A stretch of 64,000 nt of DNA, taken from positions 5,807,001 through 5,871,000 of the forward strand of contig JAQISU010000094.1 in the NCBI GenBank assembly GCA_029339505.1, read 5' to 3'. The notes under the pieces were generated by a model. That model made no database searches. It was not told where the DNA came from and was given only the letters and a program-made list of their open reading frames with translations. This stretch comes from Unio delphinus (taxonomy: Eukaryota; Mollusca; Bivalvia; Unionida; Unionidae). Below are positions 18,021 through 30,068 of the stretch, piece after piece; positions within the stretch are counted from its first letter, which is position 1, and the number at the start of each line of letters is the position of its first letter. Both the position numbers and the translations under genes were made by a program.

Positions 18021-20429
18021 CGACTGATGTTGTGTTCACAGCTTAGTGACACGACTGTACTTACGACAGGAGTAATTAAAGTTATATTATATTTAGTTTG
18101 AGTGTTCTACTCTACTAAATCTTCAAAATTTATCTTCCTTACTGACAACATAATCTTTGAGGTCACATTACGAGAAACTTCCAGATATGGGCCTTGCAAA
18201 GTGGCACACATAACGAAACGACAACTCTTCACACTAAATCTATCGATTATTCTTCCATATATTTTAGCATTAAACAGAGTATTTTATTGTTAGTCACAGA
18301 ACGACATCAGAGGACATATATTGTATACATATGTGTATTAAGTATGTATTTTTCATTACGTTGTGAATACATGATTTTCTTACAGTAGACTTATTCATAA
18401 TATAAACATACCTGTTTCATACTCAGTATTTTAGGCTCATAACACACTCAATTTTCGAAGATGCCAACTAGTGTCCAGAAAAGAAAAATATTTGAAACAA
18501 AATTTAATTAATCTCCGATTTCAGTTGGAGCGCAAATTGATCACAGTCTTTAACTTCTATCAATACTATCCCATCTTGAATGTATTTTATTTTGTTTTGT
18601 ATATGTTTTTTGGTAGCCTGTACAGTACACTTGAATTTACATTGTCCTGTGCTGATTATAAAAGTGTTAACACTCATAGTATCGGGAATGTTGTCTGTGA
18701 CCTGAATGAGTCTCTGACCTACTTCATCAAGAATACATTTTGCGAAGGCATCTATTTGTGTTAATAGAATGATATCTCATATCTATAGTTTAGGACAAGG
18801 GTCAATATGAATACGCGATCTCACACAACCTGGCTAGGATAGTGTTATTGCTAGTACGTTATCTCACATTTCTTGACTTGGACAGTGTTGATACAAGTAC
18901 AAAATCTAGTGCAGAGTTTCACACATCAAGGCTACAACACTGAGAGAACTAGTACGCAGTTTCACGATTTATGGCTGGAATATAGTTAATATCTGTACGA
19001 CATCTCCTACTTCTTATCTAGATCAGTGGATCAGTGAAAGTACTTGTACGCCATAACGGTTGTAGCTAGTACTACACAAATCTGGATATACTGTTGAATT
19101 GCCAAGTTCCTCTGATGCACGATGTAAACTTAGAAAATTATTGAATGTGTAGATATAACATTTCCAAAGGTAAATTCCTTTTAAATCCTTACTTATGCAT
19201 GATAGGAGCAAAATGGTCTATAAGAAGTCGGACATAATTTCGGATAGGATATTTGTGATGTAGTAGGAATTACTTGCCATAACACCAAATAGACATAGTA
19301 GCTGTCGATTAAATCCTGATTAACGTACGAAAAGTAAAGTTGCTCAGGATATAACGAGTAAACGTCGTCACATTCCTTGCAAACTTAAACAATATACATT
19401 TTAAAGAAGGTAGTACTTTATAGCAGCTTTAGTCACGATACATCTCACGCCATTTTATTAAGTTGTGTATTCATACATCAATATCCTTCTATGAGCCAAG
19501 CTTCAAGAGCGCTGTTTTAGCAAATTATTTCATATGCCTAAGCAGGTGAGCTGATAAATACATACTTCCATTTTCATTTTTAGGTGAATTTAAGAGTGGA
19601 ACATTTTAGGATTTTAGATCATGCATAAGAAAGAAATGAAACCAGTAAGTGGAGTAAAAGGAACAAGTATTATATTTTTCGTAAATGCAAAGGGCAAATT
19701 CAAAAGACGCTTACAGTATTGTGATTTAAACACTAAATAATCCTAAATGTTATTTCACAATTTCAAAATAATATACTGTTCCAAGTGAAGCTCAATAGTC
19801 TTGAATATCATGATGTATCAAAGGTCTTGATTGTGCTGATTTACGCCAATCATATAATCCATAATCTCCTTGCATGAGTTCTCAATTATTCAAAAAAAGT
19901 TTTATTCAAAGCGTTAATGAAAACATTGTACTTCTAATGAACAATTTAAATAAAAGCTCAAATTAAATCAAAGTGTGTATCCATTTATCACCCGCATGCA
20001 ATTCTCGCTACGATATTTACGCTCAGCCGGAAAATAGGTCAAAAGAATATGTTTCTTTGTAAGATGCACGCGCACACATATTGTGCCATCTTCGACTATT
20101 GTTGTACACATTTCCTAATCTGAGAACAAAACAAACTAGCTGATATAGATTCCGTGTAATGCCAGTTTTCATTTGTGTTTGCATTTCTTTTTTTTTTTTT
20201 TTTGTCTTTCTATTTGACTCTTATTTGTAGATTCCTTATCTAATGCAAACATGCAATAGTCTAGGTATTCCCATAACGTTTCTGTTTAGTGTTTATTACG
20301 TGGTTGTTATCTCTTCGCCTAAATAATTGAAAATGATTTGTAATTGTAAGGTTCGGGTGAAACTTAATATTGTGCCATTGGTATACCAATTACTTGACCA
20401 CTATTAAATATGTTTACCATGTAATTTAC
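17407..20429. other. Putative intron region, possible additional exons
   Basis: Contains an (AC)n tract at 17976-18017 and loosely repeated sequence at 18780-19040 (recurring CTAGTACG and ATCTCACA words about 55 bases apart). A minus-strand stretch at 19274-19383 reads CKECDDVYSLYPEQLYFSY... between a TTTAAG acceptor and a GTAATT donor and could be an exon, but its phase does not fit its neighbours. A minus-strand stretch near 20050-20130 resembles the exon at 16972. Confidence 0.35.
17976..18017. repeat. (AC)n microsatellite
   Basis: About 20 AC units. Confidence 0.9.
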
Positions 20430-20602
20430 CTGACACTGCATATTGTCTGCTTCACAAAAATTTTCCTGTGATACATTGTAACAAAAACCAGGCGTAGTGC
20501 TACGTTCCACCCGGCTTCTATGACTTAAAAAAAGGGCAGCTTCTTTCTTATCCATTCGAATCTCTTTCGACAGTTGATTGAGACTGTAATGAGCTTGCAC
20601 AA
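20430..20602 (-). CDS. Second exon of the secreted EGF-type gene
   Basis: A 173-base exon between TTTTTCTCTAG and GTAAAT on the minus strand. It encodes VQAHYSLNQLSKEIRMDKK, then a basic segment with SHRSRVERS, then GFCYNVSQENFCEADNMQCQ. Two leftover bases at its start complete the codon begun by the signal-peptide exon at 21331. The VQA-HYS sequence just after the hydrophobic core looks like a signal-peptidase site. The basic SRVERS stretch could be a propeptide cleavage site. Three cysteines near the end open the cysteine-rich part of the protein. It ends in phase 0. No family recognised. Confidence 0.6.
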
Positions 20603-21045
20603 CTAGAGAAAAATAAATAAATAATTACAACTGAAAGATCAAGGCTCCGTAATTTTGAGTTTTATGACGGGTTAGATTTCTTAAAGCAATCTTTATTTCC
20701 TAACAAAAATGATTATTTCATTAACTATATTTAGTAATAATTGTATCATAACTATCCGAAGCGCAGACAGAAACATCACTTTGATAGTTTTGAATTTGTT
20801 CACACACTAGATTGTCCTCATCTGTGGGGGGTCTTTTGACAAATTACGCCTTTTTTCTTAAATATGTTTGCATATCTTGTACATGTTCAGACAAAAATAT
20901 TATCCACTATAATTTTTTTTAATTATGAATATTAATGAAAACTGCTACCTTGAGGCTATTTGTCTACCAAGCCTTAATATTCAGCTATAATTTGATCTCT
21001 GTATCTATTCATTCTTGTTCCAGTTCATTTATTCATGGCATTGCA

Positions 21046-21048
<3 letters not shown>

Positions 21049-21077
<29 letters not shown>

Positions 21078-21093
21078 ACACACACACATAAAA
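21049..21093. repeat. (CA)n microsatellite
   Basis: About 20 CA units with one TA interruption. Confidence 0.9.
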
Positions 21094-21330
21094 ACAGATA
21101 TATGTTAAATACTTACGTACTTACATAAGCATATGCCAGCCTACCTCTGTCAAACGTAAATAATAGAATCAGTCTTTGTTAGAAACAATGGCGCTGTTTG
21201 TGATGACCTAGCATGACTGGAAAAAACTCGGTATTACGGAATTATTTCAACTTTGTATACATTTGATGTTTTCATAGGCAACATTTTCTTGAGTAACACG
21301 CCTTACAGACATGTTTATTGAATCACTTAC

Positions 21331-21373
21331 CTCTCTGGCAGAATAGCCAACTGATAATAAAGATAACATTCAT
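21331..21373 (-). CDS. First coding exon with signal peptide
   Basis: ATG at 21373 on the minus strand opens MNVIFIISWLFCQR, a short hydrophobic signal-peptide core, and a GTAAGT donor follows after one base of the next codon. That phase is exactly what the exon at 20430-20602 needs. The joined N-terminus is a conventional cleavable signal. The gene would then run leftward through the cysteine-rich and EGF-like exons, making a secreted or surface protein. The chain between 20430 and 17406 is not resolved. Confidence 0.6.
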
Positions 21374-23654
21374 TTTCGGTATTCCCATCCCAGTTGTTTA
21401 ACAAAGCTATGTTGATTGGCGATGAAAAAAAATGTTTTTCTAGTTCCAAAGTTTACACAATGAATAAAGTCCTTGTAGTCATTACCTTCACTTTAACCCG
21501 ACAAGATTAATGTCAATATCGAACTTCCTTGTTTTGTACATGTGTGTTATTTACGGAGTATGCCTTTGAGAATACGTATTATAGGTATGACCAAAATCAA
21601 CTTAGCATTGGTTGGGTCGATAAAAACGAGCAGGCACTTAAGTACACTGGCATACTTTTAAAGATAAAAACTAAATGATATATTTACATATCTAACGGTT
21701 GAAGCAATCGACAATGACATATCGGGTTTGTACATTTTATTGCGCCACTCCTCGTTAAATAGATATTCCTTCATAGGGGCAGTTATATGCCAGAGTATGA
21801 AAAAGTACCCTGTCACTAATTCTCCATACAATAAAACATGAACGAGTACTTAACAATTTAATCAAATCTGATTAGATTGAAGATCACACACTCCTCTTTG
21901 TTAAATACGCAAAGAAAATAGTATATTGGTTTATTTTTCAGACTGACCACAGAGCGAAACATCTTATTTGGGTGCGAAATGTTACTTGTAGAACGAAATA
22001 TTTTCTTTGAGAGTATGATGGAGACTTTAGAGGTGAGAAACGGGGTTAACTTATTAATTCGGGAAAACGATATATTCCTGAGACACTTCATGGAAGCAGG
22101 CTTGACTGTATGTTGTCTATTGATTATGATGTATAGAATAGATTCATTCTACAATACAAATGCATGCCGTATTATCAACCAATATGGTGTTGTTCTTGTA
22201 GGACGTAACGCCATTTTGCAGCACAAGATAGGCCAGTAAAATGGTGTAGAATAAACCTGGGAAAAAACCCGAAAAGAACCACAGACCCACGAGAAGCTAC
22301 TGGAGCAAATCAATATGTCATAAAATAATAGTAATAATAATTAGTATCTTATCTTCTAATGATAAGAAAAATGTCAACGTCGTGTCGTAAATCACCGCAA
22401 TTGTTTTTTTTTTATATGACAAGTCACGGAGATCTAAAGGTCTTTGCCTCACATATCATAATTATTAGCACAGATTGTCACCAAAGAGGGAAACCTTTAC
22501 ACAACTTAATGCAAAATATTAATAAACATTCAGAATATGTTTCATTATTACTCTCATTACTGATATAATTTTCAATATTTATTTTTTGTATTTTTATATT
22601 TATATTGTTGTTGCTTTTTTGTTGAAACTTCGCTATTTGACATTTGCATAACTTCGTTATACTATCTATGTAAGATTTTTATTATAGGCATAACAGCATC
22701 TACGTAAACTAGAAGTATGATTATCCATGAAATGTTTAATTTCATTACTTTGGAGTTTTTGTTCTTTATCATGACATTTTTCGTTGATAAAGTAATGAAC
22801 CAATTCTAGAAATTATATTTTTACATAGAATAGAAAATGAGTTTTGAGTAAGAGATAAGAAAATGGATGTTTATGTATGTTTTATGTTATATATGAATGC
22901 AGTCTTAAGAGTTTAAGAATAATGCTTAATGATAATTTGTGAATTAATTTAGTGTTACGTCGTAAGATGGATGGTTCACTGGATTTGGTTGCGTTATCTA
23001 GGGAATGACCTCCTTTGATTTTATGACCCGGTGTTGAGTGGATAGAAGAACATCAACAGAGACACGAGCAAGACTATTGGGAAGAAATAATGCAATACGA
23101 GCCCCCTTAGACAAAACAAATAACAAATTTAATCAAAACAAATTAATAGAGGTTATTTCAATCCAAACTTAAATTATGTCAATATAATTTAATAGCAGTG
23201 TCTAATTTGGATTTATTTTATCATAATAATGAGTAGTGAAAAGAGCACATTGTCCACGACTGATTGCACCACCTTCATCCCTTGATTTGGGTTATTCCAA
23301 TCCAAACTTAAATTATGTCAATATAATGAAAGGCAGCTCTCTAGATCAACAGTCCTGGTATAACATACATTTCCTAGGGTTTGGACATACAGCCATAGAA
23401 GAAACTGTAATCAAAGACTTAGAAACTGTTGACGCCGACATTGCCAAATTTTTTGATACCTTAGCTTCTTCATTGTTACATAATGCGATATAAAAATATT
23501 GTTAAACATAGCCGCTCTACTCGTTACATGCAAACCAATATGATATGGCCAACATCATCACAAAGCTGTCAAATGGTATGATTTTCACAAAAAAAACATT
23601 ACCGAAAATAAGAAAGCAAGTGAACAAGATATACAGATATGCGCATACTTGAAG

Positions 23655-23659
<5 letters not shown>
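21374..23659. other. Upstream intergenic region
   Basis: No convincing gene. A 31-base direct repeat containing CCAAACTTAAATTATGTC lies at 23159-23193 and again at 23297-23327. Frames at 21979-22239, 22359-22568 and 23236-23493 (62-86 codons) are open but match nothing I know and lack splice context. Confidence 0.45.

Positions 23660-23724
<65 letters not shown>
23660..23724. repeat. (AT)n microsatellite at LTR element boundary
   Basis: About 32 AT units ending directly at the TG of the plus-strand LTR. Confidence 0.95.
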
Positions 23725-23728
<4 letters not shown>

Positions 23729-24530
23729 ACGGCTATTGGATTTAATTTTATTTATTTTTAATTATTAAATCCAAATTTGTCATTTAGGGTTTATTATTAT
23801 TTAAATGGGAAATTTTTCTAGAAAATTCACTTGACCTGGACTTTTCTGGTAAACAGGCTGACCTTGGCTTGGTTACCTCAATATCTGACCTTGCTTTAGA
23901 CATTGTCAACAAGTCTTCAATTCTATTGGTTGGTTTCGGGGACAGCATTTTATTAGTGGCTGATTTTTCTTTCTGGTTCATTCTATCTCTACGTGACTTG
24001 AAGAAGGTAGCTTCTTTTCCATGACCTTCTAGACTCACATGATTCCTCTTGTTTACGAGGGAAAAACAATATATATAGCTGTATTTTAGAAGCTGACATT
24101 AGTAGAAATATTGGGCTGTAAGTTATTGGTTGTGTATTTATGTTTGAGTGTTAATATTATTCTGGACTTGTGTCAATTCGTTGGAAAAGAAGAATTATTC
24201 TATTTATCTGGAAAAGGACATATGTTTCATAATTTCATTTGGATGATTTAAAACAAGAACTGTACCACGTGACATTGTCAGCCATTTTGGATTATTACAT
24301 CGTCAAGATTCGAACCTGGAACTATTAGAACATTTATTTATCAGGACTTGCAATTCCATTAGTGGATTATTTTGTGAATTCTATATTTGTTGGATTTGAT
24401 TCTCTAAAACCGTGAGTTTATTTATTTTATGAAAATAATTGTACTTAATAAATTCATTGTTAAAGTTATACATGCTTGTTAGTTTTCACTCTTTCTGTGT
24501 TGCTGCTTATTCGAGCCTAAGCACGTAACA
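23725..24530 (+). repeat. 5' LTR
   Basis: TGTTACGGCTATTGG at the start and GCCTAAGCACGTAACA at the end. Contains TATATATAGCTG around 24070, a possible promoter TATA box, and AATAAATTC near 24445 as a possible polyadenylation signal. Confidence 0.92.
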
Positions 24531-24537
24531 TAGAAAT

Positions 24538-24555
24538 TGGGGGCTCGTCCGGGAT
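24538..24555 (+). other. Primer-binding site, tRNA-Pro type
   Basis: TGGGGGCTCGTCCGGGAT begins seven bases after the 5' LTR. It is the same 18-mer known as the tRNA-Pro primer site of murine leukaemia virus, so the element is probably primed by tRNA-Pro. Confidence 0.88.
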
Positions 24556-24679
24556 TGAGATTTGAGATAATTTGAATTTAAATTTGAATTTCCCCTAGTT
24601 TTTGAGAATTTTAAATCTTTAGTGAGACTGACACGCTTGTATCAAAAGGACATCTAAGGTAGAAATATTTCTTTCTAAT

Positions 24680-26024
24680 CCTACCCAGGAGCAATTAGAT
24701 CTTTTCAAAAAAGACGAGTTGGTTCAACTTGCCAGAAAATACGATCTTTCTGAAGTGAAAGCTTCTTTAACGAAACAAGATATCAAAAAGATTTTGGTCC
24801 AGTATTTGGTAGAACAGGATGTTTTTGAACAAAGTGCTTTGATTCCAGTCAGTAAGTCTGCATCAGACTCTGACATAAAATTAAAGGAATTAGAATTAAA
24901 ATTCAAGATGGAATTAGAGTTGAAGAAGCTAGAATTTCAGGAAAGGGAGAGAGAAAAGCAATTACAATATGAGAGAGAGGAGAAAGAGAAACAAATTGAA
25001 TTACAAAAAGAGCAAATGCGAATTGAGAGAGAGGAGAAAGAGAAGCAAATTGAATTACAAAAAGAGCAGATGCTGATTGATAGAGAAAAAGAGGAGAGAG
25101 AGAGACAAGAAAGGGAGAAAGAAAGACAATTACAATCTGAATTAGAGTTTAAGAAACTGGAAGTTCAGGAAAGGGATAAAGAAAGACAATTACAATTTGG
25201 AAAAGAGGAGAGAGAGAGACAGGAAAGGGAGAAGGAAAAACAATTACAATATGAAATTAGAATGAAAGAAATGGAGCTGGCAAGTGGGAATCATCATCAT
25301 ACTTCAAATCAAAATTCTGATTTAGCAAGGAATATTAGATTAGTGCCCCCTTTTAAAGAAAAAGAATTATCAAATATTTTATTCTTTTTGAAAAAGTTGC
25401 AGAAAATTTAAAGTGGCCAAAAGAGAATTGGACTCAGTTACTACAATGTGTAATTACTGGTAAGGCTAGTGAGATTTACACTTCACTGTCTGTTCAGCAA
25501 AGTGGCGATTATGACGTAGTTAAAGAATGCATTTTAAGAGGTTACGAGTTAGTTCCTGAAGCTTATAGGCAAAAATTTAGAAATTACAGAAAAGAAGCTG
25601 GACAAACTCATGTCGAATTTGCTAGACAAAAAGAGCAGTTGTTTGATAGATGGTGTTTAGCCAAGAATGTTGAGCAAGATTATCAAAATCTCAAGCAAAT
25701 TATATTAATTGAAGAGTTCAAAAACTGTGTCCATAATGATGTTAAAACTTATCTTGATGAGCATCAGATTGAAGCCTTAGAAAATGCTGCTCGAGCTGCC
25801 GACGAATATTCTTTGACACATAAAGTTCCTTTTGTTAACAAGACTTCTACTCAACAATTTAATGTCAGAAAAGAATTTCCGCCTAATTCAAGCTTTTCTA
25901 AAACTCAAACTAACACAACTTTCAAAAATCAGACTTCAGATAAGTTTGATTCTAGATCCTTGTCTCTTCCGACGTGTAACTTTTGCAAGAAAAAGGACAC
26001 GTTATTTCTGATTGCTACAAATTG
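24680..26024 (+). pseudogene. gag: gag of the Gmr1-like element, frameshifted
   Basis: No ATG is found where the gag frame should begin; the frame is open from TQEQLDLFKKDEL. The N-terminal part is followed by about 130 residues of Glu/Lys/Arg/Gln coiled coil with EKEKQIELQKEQM repeated twice. Then come a VPPFKEKE segment and, after a frameshift near 25390, KWPKENWTQLLQC and a helical capsid-like region to about 25850. The nucleocapsid zinc knuckle begins CNFCKKK but a small deletion near 25995 shifts the frame before its His and last Cys. The protein can therefore not be made whole. Related gag sequence is in the minus-strand element at 33.9-35.1 kb. Confidence 0.8.
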
Positions 26025-26195
26025 AAAAATAGGCAACAGAATCAAGATAGACCAGTTCCAAATGCTCTTATTTACAAGAGGTCAAGATCACAGTCATGTA
26101 TTGAAAGCTATACATTTGTTGGGTCTAATAAATCCCCGTCTGATTTTGATATGGAGAATTAAGAACCATTCATATCGAAGGGTTCTGTATCACTT

Positions 26196-27545
26196 TTGGG
26201 TGATTCAGCCAATCCCACCCCTATTAAAATTTTAAGGGACACAGGAGCCTCTCAGAGTCTTTTATTATCAGGTACTTTGCCTTTATCTGAGAAGTCTGCT
26301 TCTAATGAAAGTGTTCTTATTCAGGGGTTGGAGTGCTGCTTTGTTAATGTTCCTCTCCATTGTGTAAATTTGTCATCAGACTTAGTGTCAAAACCTGTAA
26401 CAATCGGAACAGTCTCGGTTTTACCTGTTGAGGGAATAGATTTATTGCTAGGCAACGACTTAGCTGGGGACAAGGTTGTGGTTAATCCACTTGTAACTGA
26501 CAAGCCTAATTTGGATCAGAAAGTTGATCCAATTGAAGAAGAAATCCCTGATATATTTCAAGCTTGTACAGTTACTAGAGCTATGGCAAAGAAAGCTCTT
26601 GAGAATGAAGTTGAAAAGGGCAGTATTCCCTTATCTGACCCTAGTATAGGTCAGGGTTTTGATGAGGTCACTTTTACTCTTGGTTTAGATCAATCAGAAA
26701 GTATTGATCATAGTGATCCTCTTTTGACAACTCATTCTCTTTATTCTAATCAGGGTGGTGATTTTGAGAGTGATGTTACAGGAGGCAGCATTCCTTCAAC
26801 TGGCACTTGTATAGGTCAGGTTTTTGATGAGATCACGTTTACTCTTGGTTTAGATCAATCAGAAGGTATTGATCATAGTGATCATCTTTTAATAACTCAT
26901 TCTCTTAATCAGGGTGATAAACGACAGTCACTTGTCGTCGAACAGGAAAAGGATCCTGAGATCTCCTGTTTGTTTCAAAGGGTCATAAATGAGACTGAAG
27001 TTACTGTCTGTTATTTCATTAAAAATGGAATTCTTATGAGAAAATGGAGACCTTCCGAGGTACCTGCTGGTGATGACTGGTCAGTGAACTATCAAATAGT
27101 AGTTCCAAAACCTTACAGACAGGAAATACTTAATCTGGCCCATGAAACTTCTTTGGCTGGTCATTTAGGGATTAATAAAATGTATCAAAAGATCTTGAAT
27201 CACTTCTATTGGCCAGAAATCAAAAGTGATGTCAAATATTGTAGATCTTGTCATGCTTGTCAAATGGTAGGAAAACCCAATCAGAAGATACGTAAGGCTC
27301 ATCTGCAACCTATTCCAACGTTTGATGAAACATTCAGTGGAATTATGGTAGATTGTGTGGATTCCTTACCCAAGACCAAGTCAAATAATCAATTAAAGTT
27401 AAAAATGAAAGTAAGGTTTGATAGAAATGAAAGGGAGAGAACTTTTGAGTCTGATAATGGAGTTATGTTACTCTTGTTCATTCTTCTTACTTTTCTTCAA
27501 ATTAGATATTACGGCCCTAACAAAGTTAAGAAGAAAAGGAATTAA
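26196..27545 (+). pseudogene. pol: Protease plus truncated integrase of the Gmr1-like element
   Basis: One open frame of 449 codons. It starts with the retroviral-type protease: ILRDTGASQSLLL holds the DTG active site and IDLLLGNDLAG the C-terminal conserved segment. A low-complexity acidic linker with duplicated ITFTLGLDQSE segments follows. Next is the integrase HHCC zinc finger, HETSLAGH...CRSCHACQ, and the start of the core, MVDCVDSLPKTKS. The catalytic core is then lost: the frame jumps to KMKVRFDRNERER and YYGPNKVKKK, the C-terminal GPY-like module. Integrase directly after protease is the copia-like order. Confidence 0.82.
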
Positions 27546-27779
27546 GTTATAGTATTAGTGCTCCTGGGATCTAAATTAATTATAGGAGTACCAGTGTATT
27601 GAAAGAAATAGCCATGTTAAATATGTAATTAATTTAATTGTACCAGTCCTATTTAGTGAAGGAATATCATCAGGATTCGACTGATATTGGAGCTACGAAT
27701 TGTTGGAATTCAGAAATTATAAAAAAAATCTAGACCAGAAACTTTCACATAAATTTGCAAGTGCAAGAAAGAAATGAAC

Positions 27780-28594
27780 TGAAATTATTATTATATGAGC
27801 ACTTATGTCCAGATATTCTTACCAGGACAAACAAAATTTTCATGACGTTGAAATTGAAAATACCAAACAGCATCCATGCTGGACGAGTCCACTCAAACAG
27901 GAATACTTGAAAAAGGAAATTCAATATTTGCTGGAGAATGATTTTATCAAGCCCAGTAAAAGTGATTGGAGTTCACTATGCATATTTGTTCCTAAACCAG
28001 ATAAAACTCTCCGTATGTGTACTGATTAAAGGAAGGTGAAAAGAGTGACAAAAACAGATTCATTCCCATTAACAAGAATTGACTATTCTATTGATAAAAT
28101 TGGGAATGCCAAGTACGTCACCAAATTCTGACCTTCTGAAAGGATTTTGGCCGATTCCACTACGGAAAGAGCTAAGGAAAACTCAACATTGCGACTCCAA
28201 AAGGACTCTACCAATATAAAGAAAGTCCATTTCAACGTCTCATAAAAATGTTCATCTCTGGTCGAGAGATTTGTGACGTCATCATCTACAACGACACCTG
28301 GAGAGAACATCTAGCAACAATTAGAAAATTCTTTGACAGACTCACTAATACGTGTCTGACTGTTAATTTATTTAAAAGTGAGTTCTGCCTTGCTAGAGTG
28401 TTTTTTTTTAGGACATTTTGTGGGACATGGACAAGTTAAAAATTTGAGGCTATTTCTTGATAAAATAATTGTAAACACTCTTTCCCGTGTATAATTCATT
28501 ATATTGTGTAATTTTTAATCTCAGATGTAAATTGGTTTGTGATAAAAAGAAAGTTTTATCATATAAACCTTTCTTTTTATTTTATGGGGGAAGG
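27780..28594 (+). pseudogene. pol: Reverse transcriptase remnant and polypurine tract
   Basis: After a non-coding spacer, KQEYLKKEIQYLLEN, FIKPSKSDWSS and PKPDKTLRMCTD are the N-terminal part of a Ty3/gypsy reverse transcriptase. A stop follows at about 28028, and decayed pieces continue in other frames to about 28440 (segments resembling DLLKGF and the dimer of fingers motifs). No YxDD catalytic motif and no RNase H survive. GGGGGAAGG at 28586-28594 is the polypurine tract beside the 3' LTR. Confidence 0.75.
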
Positions 28595-29400
28595 TGTTAC
28601 GGCTATTGGATTTAATTTTATTTATTTTTAATTATTAAATCCAAATTTGTCATTTAGGGTTTATTATTATTTAAATGGGAAATTTTTCTAGAAAATTCAC
28701 TTGACCTGGACTTTTCTGGTAAACAGGCTGACCTTGGCATGGTTACCTCAATATCTGACCTTGCTTTAGACATTGTCAACAAGTCTTCAATTCTATTGGT
28801 TGGTTTCGGGGACAGCATTTTATTAGTGGCTGATTTTTCTTTCTGGTTCATTCTATCTCTACGTGACTTGAAGAAGGTAGCTTCTTTTCCATGACCTTCT
28901 AGACTCACATGATTCCTCTTGTTTACGAGGGAAAAACAATATATATAGCTGTATTTTAGAAGCTGACATTAGTAGAAATATTGGGCTGTAAGTTATTGGT
29001 TGTGTATTTATGTTTGAGTGTTAATATTATTCTGGACTTGTGTCAATTCGTTGGAAAAGAAGAATTATTCTATTTATCTGGAAAAGGACATATGTTTCAT
29101 AATTTCATTTGGATGATTTAAAACAAGAACTGTACCACGTGACATTGTCAGCCATTTTGGATTATTACATCGTCAAGATTCGAACCTGGAACTATTAGAA
29201 CATTTATTTATCAGGACTTGCAATTCCATTAGTGGATTATTTTGTGAATTCTATATTTGTTGGATTTGATTCTCTAAAACCGTGAGTTTATTTATTTTAT
29301 GAAAATAATTGTACTTAATAAATTCATTGTTAAAGTTATACAAGCTTGTTAGTTTTCACTCTTTCTGTGTTGCTGCTTATTCGAGCCTAAGCACGTAACA
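28595..29400 (+). repeat. 3' LTR
   Basis: 806 bp, identical to the 5' LTR apart from two substitutions seen by eye. Confidence 0.92.
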
Positions 29401-29412
29401 ATATATATATAT

Positions 29413-29985
29413 TGTTACGTATATTTGATTTAAGTCATTTATTTTTGTTTTAATTGTTTGTTTGTCAGATTCAAATTTGACATTTTAAGTTTAAAATTCA
29501 TTCATTGGGAGATATTTTTTTTAAAAGTTCGATGACCTGTACTCTACAAGTAAACACCAGATGTTGACCTCATTTCGGACCTTACTTCAGAGTTTGTAAA
29601 CAAGCTTTTAAAATGATTGGCTGATTCCAAGGACATTATGGAACTTTGTTGTCAACATCTTTTTATTTTTAGTTCTTGAGAGTAAAAATAACTGATTCTC
29701 ATCTAGATCATACGGTGTGTACGTGTTTTTGTGAACGGAAATTTGTTCTAAAGATTCTAGAAGACTATGTGACCCCTTCCTTGTTTGCGTCAAAACAGGT
29801 ATATAAATTATGTTTGGGACCGAACAAATTATTTTTGGATTAATTTTGGAATTGATTCTTAAAACCGTAAGTTCATTTTTCTTTTCTGAAAAATATTTGT
29901 ACTCAATAAATTTGTTTATTAAGTTTTTACAAGCTTGTTATTTTCACTCTTTCTATTGTTACTGTTTATTCGAGCCTAAGCACGT

Positions 29986-29989
<4 letters not shown>
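29413..29989 (+). mobile_element. Solo LTR, internally shortened
   Basis: TGTTACGTATATTTG to TCGAGCCTAAGCACGTAACA, the same family as the solo LTR at 14788 but 577 bp long. The middle, corresponding to about 180 bp, is deleted. It is flanked by ATATAT on the left and a long (AT)n on the right. Confidence 0.85.

Positions 29990-30066
<77 letters not shown>
29990..30066. repeat. (AT)n microsatellite between LTRs
   Basis: About 37 AT units joining the plus-strand solo LTR to the minus-strand LTR. Confidence 0.95.

Positions 30067-30067
<1 letters not shown>

Positions 30068-30068
<1 letters not shown>

Larger units (their letters stand above)
23725..29400 (+). mobile_element. Gmr1-like Ty3/gypsy LTR retrotransposon, recent but defective
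   Basis: Two 806-bp LTRs (23725-24530 and 28595-29400) enclose 4.06 kb. Comparing them by eye I find two substitutions: T/A near 23872 and T/A near 24473. A primer-binding site and a polypurine tract are in the right places. Internal domains run gag, protease, integrase zinc finger, integrase C-terminus, then reverse transcriptase. The integrase catalytic core, most of reverse transcriptase and RNase H are missing. Both ends abut (AT)n, so a target duplication is hidden. It probably moved recently using enzymes supplied by another copy. Confidence 0.9.

Noticed and set aside
21858..22239. Overlapping ORFs of 77 and 86 codons on opposite strands
   Set aside because: No domain, no splice context, and each is the shadow of the other.
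23784..24038. 84-codon ORF found twice on the minus strand (also 28654-28908)
   Set aside because: It lies inside the LTRs, is duplicated only because the LTRs are, and matches no protein.
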